Assembly: GCF_019226825.1 (NCBI RefSeq)
Contig: NZ_CP076643.1
Coordinates: 1,116,001 to 1,180,000, forward strand
Source: Vibrio ostreae
GTDB taxonomy: Bacteria > Pseudomonadota > Gammaproteobacteria > Enterobacterales > Vibrionaceae
Length of the DNA: 64,000 nt
Direction of reading: 5' to 3'
Below the pieces are notes generated by a model, which made no database searches, was not told where the DNA came from, and was given only the letters and a program-made list of their open reading frames with translations. Every line of letters begins with the position of its first letter. Positions within the stretch are counted from its first letter, which is position 1. Made by a program: the position numbers and the translations under genes. Below are positions 58,248-64,000 of this stretch, one piece after another.

Positions 58248-58492
58248 TTTGACATTTTGTCTTTGGCTTCTTCATGACTCACCATTTTACCATCAGTTAG
58301 TGCACGTTCGCCTCGCGCAATACCCTCAAGAATTGATAAACGGTTTTGCATAAACTCGTAATCATCAACATCTACCAAATATGCAGACGGTTTACCATGC
58401 TCGGTAATTAATACTGGTTCTTTGGTATCGTGAAGATCGGCGAGGATCTTAGTGGCTTGGCGCTTAAGTGATGTTACTAATTCTACTTTCAT
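58235..58492 (-). CDS. Cassette 5: Phd/YefM-family antitoxin
   Basis: 85 residues. N-terminal DNA-binding fold KVELVTSLKRQATKILADLH followed by EPVLITEHGKPSAYLVDVDDYEFM, the YefM/Phd pattern; the acidic C-terminus binds the toxin. It is preceded by its own nested-palindrome operator, so the pair carries its own promoter, as is usual for integron toxin-antitoxin cassettes. Confidence 0.9.
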   Translation of the reverse strand: MKVELVTSLKRQATKILADLHDTKEPVLITEHGKPSAYLVDVDDYEFMQNRLSILEGIARGERALTDGKMVSHEEAKDKMSKWLK

Positions 58493-58509
58493 GAGAGCTG
58501 CTCCAAAGA

Positions 58510-58544
58510 ATACTAGAGTGATACTATTCTATCACTTTTAGTAT
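58510..58544. promoter_or_regulatory. Nested inverted-repeat operator of the toxin-antitoxin pair
   Basis: An outer ATACTA/TAGTAT pair encloses an inner AGTGATA/TATCACT pair, 18 bases upstream of the antitoxin start. This is where a Phd/YefM antitoxin would autoregulate. Confidence 0.6.
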
Positions 58545-58572
58545 AGCAAGCTCCATGACGGCTAACGAATAG

Positions 58573-58924
58573 CATGGAATCCCCCTCCCGAGGATCTGCC
58601 ACACTTACGTGGTACTTATTAGCACTGAAGGCACCATGTCTGATTATTCTTATTTTGGCGGTATCGATTTAGCTAAAAACCACTTCAGTATTCATGTCGT
58701 TGACTCGAAAGGGAAAGATGGAGATAGGTTAAGACCACTAGCGGAGAGCCTGTTAATGCGGCGGACACATATGATGTCATCTAACGAATAAGGTACCGCA
58801 GTCGCGCAAAGTCATCAGGGTCACGATGTTGCGAACCATCGATTATAAAGACCGAATGTAGAGCGGCAGTCCAAAACCCATCACTTGAAGTTTAGCGGAT
58901 GTTTGACAACCGGGGGAATCCATG
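58573..58924. mobile_element. IS110/IS1111-like remnant inserted in an attC site
   Basis: 352 bp bounded by 13-bp inverted repeats with one mismatch (CATGGAATCCCCC and, reversed, CATGGATTCCCCC), the kind of subterminal repeats IS1111-group elements have. It holds only the first ~27 codons of an IS110 transposase. On its right it joins attC arm GCGG at the point where the GTTRRRY core should be; on its left CGTTAGCC, a core-like sequence, follows. The insertion therefore splits the attC core, as the IS1111-attC group is known to do. It is too short to move by itself. Confidence 0.55.
58636..58716 (+). pseudogene. N-terminal fragment of an IS110-family transposase
   Basis: The residues MSDYSYFGGIDLAKNHFSIH carry the GIDLAK start of the IS110 DEDD domain. 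Recognisable similarity stops about 27 residues in, and the frame ends at 58791. Confidence 0.7.
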
Positions 58925-59006
58925 TAGCCGCATTAAGGTGTGAGCGGCGCTTGGCTATACTTGAGCGAAGCGAAACTGCCAAGCGTTGCGAATCACTCTT
59001 AAATGC
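58923..59006 (-). other. attC site of the PPOX cassette, interrupted by the IS remnant
   Basis: Minus strand: TTTAAGAGTGATTCGCAACGC opens the left arm and GCCGCTCACACCTTAATGCGG is the right arm; it then runs into CTACATGGATTCC of the IS remnant instead of CGTTA. Confidence 0.7.
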
Positions 59007-59042
59007 TTGTATACCTGTGGTTATTGGGACGCTTTTGTTCGA

Positions 59043-59606
59043 TTAATCTACGTCCAAACCAGACCTTTTAGCAATTTCAGTTTCAAAACCATCGATACTC
59101 TTTTGGTTCTTTTTGAGCCAGTATTTTTCTATACCCTCTGCACCTTGCTTTTCTGACCAATTAGCTAAGTCTTCACGGTCTCCTTCATAGGTAAAGTAAG
59201 GAACTGACATTCCACAGGAAGACTGCACCAAATCGACATTTAGGACAAAGATTTGTCTCGCAGCAACACTTTCCGGAAACAGCGGTGCATACTTGTCCCA
59301 ACTATCGTCTTGAGAGTGCAAAACCGTAGCTTTACCATAAGCTCTCAGGATTAGAGGAGAGCCTTCAAAAGCACAAAACATAACAGTCATTCTTGGGTTT
59401 TGAATAACATGTGATGCAGACTCATTGCCACTTCCTGTAAGGTTCAACCAAGCTATTTGCTTTGGGTTGATAACTCGCAAAGAATCTCCACCTTTAGGGG
59501 ACAAATTCACGCTACCACTTTCTGCGGCAGTAGCTACAAAATAAATTTTTTGCTGTCCAATAAAATCAATATGTTTATCGGCCAACTCTGAAAATTGCTT
59601 ACCCAT
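59043..59606 (-). CDS. Cassette 4: PPOX-fold FMN flavoprotein
   Basis: 187 residues, pyridoxamine-phosphate-oxidase-like fold: FIGQQKIYFVATAAESGSVNLSPKGGDSL, then IAWLNLTGSGNESASHVIQNPRMTVMFCAFEG, which contacts FMN. These proteins bind FMN or F420; activity unknown. There is a plausible start at MGKQFSELADKHIDF with AGG upstream. Confidence 0.82.
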   Translation of the reverse strand: MGKQFSELADKHIDFIGQQKIYFVATAAESGSVNLSPKGGDSLRVINPKQIAWLNLTGSGNESASHVIQNPRMTVMFCAFEGSPLILRAYGKATVLHSQDDSWDKYAPLFPESVAARQIFVLNVDLVQSSCGMSVPYFTYEGDREDLANWSEKQGAEGIEKYWLKKNQKSIDGFETEIAKRSGLDVD

Positions 59607-59640
59607 AACGATTAACCTCCATGTTAAATTTCGATAAAAA

Positions 59641-59755
59641 GCATAACGCTAAGCTAAGTGGCTGCAAACCACAATCAAACTCAAAATAATCACCTTAAGC
59701 ACACTAGCCAATTTGAACCAAAACCGCCATGCGTTTGCAGTCCGACTTAAGCGAC
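59641..59755 (-). other. attC site of cassette 3
   Basis: 115 bp on the minus strand from CGCTTAAGTCGGACTGC to TTGCAGCCACTTAGCTTAGCGTTATG, ending in a good GCGTTAT core. Confidence 0.8.
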
Positions 59756-59825
59756 TTGTATGTTCGTAGCTATTTGAAACCACTGATATTTACAAAACTA
59801 GGTCTGGTCGATGCAACAGACTTGC

Positions 59826-60038
59826 TCAAGCTAGGTGCTGCAACACTTCAATTTGAATGTCTCTCAGTAAGTTTTGAGTATGCTCCGACTGTAAATTAAG
59901 TTCGTACCAGCCATCAGTTCCCATATATTCAGCAGAAATATAGCTGATATTTTTAATACCTCTTTCATTGTTGATGATTCCAGATAGTCGGAAAATACCT
60001 AACTTTGTGTGGATTCTGCTAATTTTGAAGTTTTCCAT
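59826..60038 (-). CDS. Cassette 3: small hypothetical protein
   Basis: 70 residues, mixed alpha/beta appearance (ISRIHTKLGIFRLSGIINNE...), ending in a helical SEHTQNLLRDIQIEVLQHLA. I do not recognise it. The start follows the previous attC within 15 bases, the usual cassette layout. Confidence 0.6.
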   Translation of the reverse strand: MENFKISRIHTKLGIFRLSGIINNERGIKNISYISAEYMGTDGWYELNLQSEHTQNLLRDIQIEVLQHLA

Positions 60039-60051
60039 AAATCTCCAAGAA

Positions 60052-60164
60052 CATACGCCCGCTTAAGGGGCAGACAACGCTACTACCAAGTTTCCGCATA
60101 ACACCGTAATCACACAAACCAACGCATAGTAAAAATGCCACGCGTTGCGAATCACTTTTAAACA
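60052..60164 (-). other. attC site of cassette 2
   Basis: Minus strand from TTTAAAAGTGATTCGCAACGC to GCGTTGTCTGCCCC..AAGCGGGCGTATG. The core reads GTATG instead of GTTAT. Confidence 0.8.
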
Positions 60165-60176
60165 GTTTTTATGTAT

Positions 60177-61019
60177 TTATTTTCGGTTCTTAGTATTTTC
60201 CTTTGGACCCAAAGTAAACTTAGATTTCTTCCCTTTTCTAACTTTGGCCGCATCAGGAAATAATTCAACCATTCTTTCCGTAGAAATGTTCAACCAATGA
60301 GTAGCGTTAACTAAAGAGATAACTATATAAGACAAATCCGTTCGATTTTGAACGCCTGTTCCTCGTCCATTACCTTCACTTCGGCAGTAAGAAATCGGCA
60401 GTATGTGCGTGTAATTTGAAACTATGTCATAAAACGCATTAAACTCGCCAGTATCTACATCTAATTTTTCGAGTAGCTCATCTCGTGAAGGGATCATAAG
60501 AGCCTTTCCAGTTAATAGCTGCTTTTGAAGCTTAGACGGGAGTTCTTTAAAAAACTCGGATCCTTTTAAACGATTTTTCAGTTCTGTTTGCTGCTCACGA
60601 AAACCCTCTTCGTCTTCAGCGCTTCGTATGTTTTGATGAAGCCTAACTCGACGAGTACAGTCATTTAGGTGCATGACATTGAGTTTTACGTACCATTCAT
60701 CTTCACTAATAGGTGCTTCAGACAAATAGAAGAACAGAAGATAACCTTCCATTAATGCACGGACATGAGGAGCTATAAGACTAAACTCCCAGCACTCGTA
60801 ATCTCGTTTCGCCCACCGAGTTTTCGGTAATGCAGAGATAAGAGCCTGTGAATGTAAACACATTCTGGTAAAGATGTGAGAAGAGTATCCTTTATAATGA
60901 ACAACATAGCGGCTCCCTATAAAATTACTTACTGCACACGCTTCACAAACAGCTTTATCAAATGCACTTAAAGCAACATGAAAATCGTCTATATTGCAGC
61001 CAGCTGATTCATTTTTCAC
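60177..61019 (-). CDS. Cassette 2: unknown 280-residue protein (DUF5677-like?)
   Basis: 280 residues, mostly helical. It has a central segment of aromatic/hydrophobic helices (LIAPHVRALMEGYLLFFYLSEAP) and a later SNYTHILPISYC with a conserved-looking His, then a Lys-rich tail. The pattern resembles DUF5677-like proteins from memory, but this is weak. It overlaps nothing and follows an attC, so it is a promoterless cassette. Confidence 0.65.
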   Translation of the reverse strand: MKNESAGCNIDDFHVALSAFDKAVCEACAVSNFIGSRYVVHYKGYSSHIFTRMCLHSQALISALPKTRWAKRDYECWEFSLIAPHVRALMEGYLLFFYLSEAPISEDEWYVKLNVMHLNDCTRRVRLHQNIRSAEDEEGFREQQTELKNRLKGSEFFKELPSKLQKQLLTGKALMIPSRDELLEKLDVDTGEFNAFYDIVSNYTHILPISYCRSEGNGRGTGVQNRTDLSYIVISLVNATHWLNISTERMVELFPDAAKVRKGKKSKFTLGPKENTKNRK

Positions 61020-61038
61020 GCAACTTCCTCATAAACAT

Positions 61039-61156
61039 ATAACGCCGCATATAAGGTGTGAGTAACGCAACCACGAAACCCAACCATACCACCGTAAACA
61101 CTGAACTCAACGATGGAATAAAAAATGCCAAGCGTTAGGAATCACTCTTAAATGCT
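61039..61156 (-). other. attC site of cassette 1
   Basis: 118 bp from CATTTAAGAGTGATTCCTAACGC to GCGTTACTCACACC..GCGGCGTTAT, with an intact GCGTTAT core. The last codons of cassette 1 lie inside its left arm. Confidence 0.82.
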
Positions 61157-62685
61157 TGTATGGGCGATTCGAAGTAAGAACTAGAACCTTTAAGCCAGTT
61201 GGTGTCAATTTTTTTATTAATTAGCTGTTCAATAATTTTATTTTCTGTGTTTAGAGATATGTTAACATTCCCCTGACATATTATTCCATTCTCAATATAG
61301 ATATAACGTTTTTCATATAGAAAGTCACATCCAAATGTGCAAAGAGGCATAACAATATATGGATCTAATCTTTCTGCATTGTTGCACTCTGATCTTTTCT
61401 TTTTATGTGCAGTTATAAGTGAACTGACATGGAAATCATTTCCACAAATGGCACATTTTTCTTGCTCCTTTCCTTCAAAAAGCCATTTTTGTAACAATGA
61501 CTGTTCTGTACGTCTTTTGGATTCTACATCAATATCTGTGCCAATTTCAGATAGTTTTCTAAGCTTCCTTAGATATGTTGTATATCTATTATCACTCTTA
61601 ATATTTTCAGTAGTCTTTTTCTTTGAAACAAGGCTATAGCGATAGTGATATCTTCCATCACTTTTATCAATGTGAACAAGTGGAGATTTTGTAGTTGCCT
61701 TAATTATAAGTGGGCGACCATACCCCTTACCTTCTAGATATTCATTGAACTCAGGAAACATTACGTATTCGTATTGTGACAAATAATTCAAAATATCTTT
61801 TTCAATTTCAGTATACCCTGTAGTGTCTCCGGAGAATGTTAATACTCCTTTTTCATTTTCAAAGTACATAGAAGATGTTAAATAATCGTGAATTATGTCT
61901 TCTGGAGGGTATGGATGTTTGTATGTCCTTGCGTCAAGTGCATTTCTATAAGTATGTGCCAATCTCTTAGAACTACATGCATCAAGTTCAGAAAATACCT
62001 TTTCACTGTAGTTTATTAAAGTGTTATCTTTGTGTTCGAATAAATACCAAAATTCATTATTGGTTTCTTTATACCATGAATGATCTGATAATTTTATAAT
62101 ACTCTTTATAAGTAATATTTCACTATCGGATGAAAAGCTTTCAGATAAATAATCTAAATTTGCCACCCCACACCTACCAGGTAAGTTTTTTGCCTTTTTA
62201 TAAATTGACTGTAAATTCTTTATTTGACTTTTTTTGACAACAATGAAATCCTCAAATAAAGAAAGCTTTTCCCTTGTCACTACTTCAAGGTGAGGCGTGT
62301 AAATTTCTAGGTCATGATTAAAATCAAGGTCATCCATCATATTTAAGATGCCTTTAATATTACAATTACCTTTAACAAGATTTAACTCTTCTAATTTTTT
62401 TTCAATCTCAGATTTCAACCAAAATTTCTTTGATGCAATTAGATTATATATTGTACTAAGTTCTGAGAATTTACTCTTATCAGCGATTTTTCTGAAATTG
62501 TCATTTACAAGCTGCCTTACTCGTTCTCTTGTAATTTCACCAAATCTTTTTCCAGTTTCTTCAAGTGTTGGCCATTCAGAATCAGAGAAACCATAGAAGT
62601 AATTTATCAATCTAATATTTCTGTCTTTGGCTTGAGTCTCTTTTAAATTTGTTTCTAGAAAATCAAGTAAACTATCTTCAATCAT
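61135..62685 (-). CDS. Cassette 1: HTH-HNH nuclease-like protein
   Basis: 516 residues, much richer in A+T than its neighbours. The N-terminus (residues ~30-75) reads like a sigma-70 region 4-type helix-turn-helix: ETGKRFGEITRERVRQLVNDNFRKI. A long helical middle follows. The C-terminus (~400-470) has an HNH/zinc-type site: CAICGNDFHVSSLITAHKKKRSECNN...PYIVMPLCTFGCDFLYEK (Cys pairs and an HK at the nuclease position). DNA recognition plus an HNH nuclease suggests restriction-like or anti-phage action. The start is 35 bases after the attI core. GGAG lies 11 bases upstream of the ATG. Confidence 0.78.
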   Translation of the reverse strand: MIEDSLLDFLETNLKETQAKDRNIRLINYFYGFSDSEWPTLEETGKRFGEITRERVRQLVNDNFRKIADKSKFSELSTIYNLIASKKFWLKSEIEKKLEELNLVKGNCNIKGILNMMDDLDFNHDLEIYTPHLEVVTREKLSLFEDFIVVKKSQIKNLQSIYKKAKNLPGRCGVANLDYLSESFSSDSEILLIKSIIKLSDHSWYKETNNEFWYLFEHKDNTLINYSEKVFSELDACSSKRLAHTYRNALDARTYKHPYPPEDIIHDYLTSSMYFENEKGVLTFSGDTTGYTEIEKDILNYLSQYEYVMFPEFNEYLEGKGYGRPLIIKATTKSPLVHIDKSDGRYHYRYSLVSKKKTTENIKSDNRYTTYLRKLRKLSEIGTDIDVESKRRTEQSLLQKWLFEGKEQEKCAICGNDFHVSSLITAHKKKRSECNNAERLDPYIVMPLCTFGCDFLYEKRYIYIENGIICQGNVNISLNTENKIIEQLINKKIDTNWLKGSSSYFESPIQAFKSDS

Positions 62686-62713
62686 ATTCTATTAACTCCA
62701 ATGTTTGGGGAGC

Positions 62714-62760
62714 GCCTAACAGTTCTTAGACAGACAATGTCTGTATTTTATTGTCTATCT
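62714..62760 (-). other. attI-like integration site
   Basis: The core GTTAGGC (GTTRRRY) at 62714-62720 on the minus strand, with an opposing CTAAGAAC arm, then the perfect palindrome ACAGACAATGTCTGT at 62730-62744 and an ATTGTCTAT copy at 62750-62758. It sits between the first cassette and the integrase start, the place of attI. A further copy of the same repeat (GACATTGTCTGT) lies at 62855-62866. Confidence 0.65.
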
Positions 62761-62897
62761 ATATTTGATGTACTTTTCCCATCACTTTCCTTTCACCATT
62801 AGGGCGCCAGTATGAGAGAAGTAGGATTTTACGCTTTTGGGATCACAAAATACCGACATTGTCTGTTTAATCTATCCACAGGCATCACTTACAATAA

Positions 62898-62913
62898 CTG
62901 TGCATTTAAACAG
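62898..62913 (+). promoter_or_regulatory. LexA box over the integrase promoter
   Basis: CTGTGCATTTAAACAG fits CTGT-N8-ACAG exactly and lies 13 bases before the integrase ATG, next to a -10-like TACAAT at 62890-62895. This is the SOS control known for integron integrases. Confidence 0.75.
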
Positions 62914-62926
62914 CATTGGTGTTTGT

Positions 62927-63042
62927 ATGAAATCGCCCTTTTTGACGAGTCTAAAAGAGTTCATGTTGGCTGAACAGTTTTTGACATTTGTCGTCTTTCA
63001 GGTGTGAAAAGCCCTTTATCTGCGTTGTTCTCTGAACCCTGA
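62927..63042 (+). pseudogene. intI: Integron integrase remnant (intI), internal deletion
   Basis: The start MKSPFLTSLKEFMLAEQF matches the N-terminus of vibrio IntI (MKSQFLLSVREFM). The same stretch then joins, in another frame, a C-terminus SGVKSPLSALFSEP that matches the IntI ending (SGVLSPLS). The ~300 intervening codons, including the tyrosine-recombinase catalytic residues, are gone. The direction, divergent from the cassettes and next to attI, is exactly that of an integron integrase. Confidence 0.75.
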
Positions 63043-63400
63043 ATTTCAGAAACGCTACCGCCATACCTTGTCGATAGCAAAGTCGATGAATGACAACAGA
63101 ATGCATAAGTTTATATCAAATTACCGACCTCATTCCTACGGCAATATCAAAGAAAAGGCAGTCGGCGTGATAATTTACGTTGGAGAATACTGCTAACAGA
63201 GGCGAACGCCAAAGGAGAAGGCTTAGATGAACCTGGCACTTTGCGTTTATGTATTATCGTTACCAACATCCGCTTGAGGTGGTTCCGACTCGAGTATGCC
63301 TGGATTGAAAAACCTCATTGATTCAGTCCCTTAAGCGTTTCTTAAGTTTCGTTGCGTAGCTTTGCTTAAAAGTTTTCATTAGATATTCAATGAGTTTGTT
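63043..63400. other. Intergenic region right of the integrase remnant
   Basis: Holds a 62-residue frame without a usable start at 63008-63196 (KALYLRCSLNPEFQKRYRHT...), overlapping the integrase remnant in another frame, and a 16-codon frame at 63227-63277 with a good AAAGGAGA upstream (MNLALCVYVLSLPTSA). Neither matches a family I know. Confidence 0.35.
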
Positions 63401-63994
63401 ATGGAATCCTTAAACCACTGGCTATTTCTGCTGATTAACCCCTCTCATCAACCCAGTCCTGCGCTGTTGCAAGTCGCAAAACTGTGTGCAGAACTGCCGG
63501 TTTTTCTCATCCCATTGTGCCTGGCGCTGCTCTGGATGCGCGATAAACACGCTAAAACGATGGCATTTAACGCCGGGTTAACGACCGTATTGGCGCTGGC
63601 GATAAACTATGCCATTTCACTTGTCTGGTATCACAACCGCCCGTTTGTCGATCATTTAGGCATCAAGCTGATCAGTCATGCCAGTGATTCTTCGTTTCCC
63701 AGTGATCACATCACTTTGTTCGCCAGTGTTGCTTTCTATCTGTCTTTCGAAAAATCCTTGCGCAAGTTAGGGCTGGTGCTTTTAGCCTTGTCGTTAAGCA
63801 CCGGATGGGCGCGGGTTTTCGTCGGCGTGCACTATCCTTTCGATATCTTGGGTGGATACCTGATTAGCGCGCTGACTGCATTGCTATTCAAGCAGTATTT
63901 AGCCACTCAGTTTGCAGGGTTGGTGAACTTGATGATTGAGTTAAGTGAGCACATCGCTGGCTGGTTGGTCAGAATGAAGAAGTCTGCTTTGTAA
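63401..63994 (+). CDS. PAP2-family phosphatase (undecaprenyl-diphosphatase-like)
   Basis: 197 residues, five to six hydrophobic segments. The PAP2 triad is present: the NRP motif in WYHNRPF near residue 79, SFPSDH near 97, and GWARVFVGVHYPFD near 134. BcrC/YbjG-type members recycle undecaprenyl pyrophosphate in the periplasm. The ribosome-binding site is weak. It is the first ordinary gene to the right of the integron. Confidence 0.88.
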   Translation: MESLNHWLFLLINPSHQPSPALLQVAKLCAELPVFLIPLCLALLWMRDKHAKTMAFNAGLTTVLALAINYAISLVWYHNRPFVDHLGIKLISHASDSSFPSDHITLFASVAFYLSFEKSLRKLGLVLLALSLSTGWARVFVGVHYPFDILGGYLISALTALLFKQYLATQFAGLVNLMIELSEHIAGWLVRMKKSAL

Positions 63995-64000
63995 GCTTAC

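Overview
The window looks like a Vibrio chromosome of about 50% G+C outside the cassette array. The gene content points that way: Hcp and VgrG with a sigma-54 promoter, HrpA beside AzoR, the aapJQMP amino-acid importer, YccA/TusE/AcyP/RlmI in a row, KatG, a vibrio-type lysine/ornithine decarboxylase, an ERIC repeat and Vibrio-type integron attC sites. A V. fluvialis/V. furnissii-like species is my guess from memory, not something the sequence proves.

Layout. 0-8 kb: AGCS amino-acid symporter, LysE exporter, an orphan type VI secretion hcp-vgrG pair, an M32 carboxypeptidase and a small outer-membrane barrel protein. 8-17 kb: hrpA/azoR, a PhoD-like phosphatase, TerB and a DEDDh exonuclease. 17.2-22.7 kb: an unusual operon of DUF2760 plus two large Hsp70-like proteins; the second is broken by a 7-G tract. 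22.8-30.1 kb: a signalling cluster with three diguanylate cyclases, one overlapping a membrane-anchored solute-binding protein. 30.4-42 kb: housekeeping genes (queE-queC, a Cof-type HAD phosphatase, a siroheme-synthase-like protein with a decayed second domain, aapJQMP, yccA, tusE, acyP, rlmI). 42-55.5 kb: EamA transporter, katG, a two-component system, a decarboxylase divergent from a GlxA-type regulator, a YdcZ pair divergent from a LysR regulator, and four small conserved proteins.

The most notable region is 55.6-63.1 kb, a decayed chromosomal integron. Eight cassettes lie head to tail on the minus strand, each followed by an attC site or its remains. From attI outwards they are: an HNH-nuclease-like protein, an unknown 280-aa protein, a 70-aa protein, a PPOX-fold flavoprotein, a Phd/YefM-ParE/RelE toxin-antitoxin pair, an SDR oxidoreductase, a GNAT acetyltransferase and a GFA-type zinc protein. 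At the head is an attI-like core, a perfect LexA box, and an integrase reading frame on the opposite strand. That frame keeps only the first ~18 and last ~14 codons of an IntI; the catalytic body is deleted. IS110/IS1111-like remnants sit in one attC site and at the far end of the array. The array therefore appears frozen: cassettes are kept, but no integrase is encoded locally.

No rRNA, tRNA, CRISPR array or intact insertion sequence was recognised. Functions are from reading translated sequence and remembered families; no database search was run.
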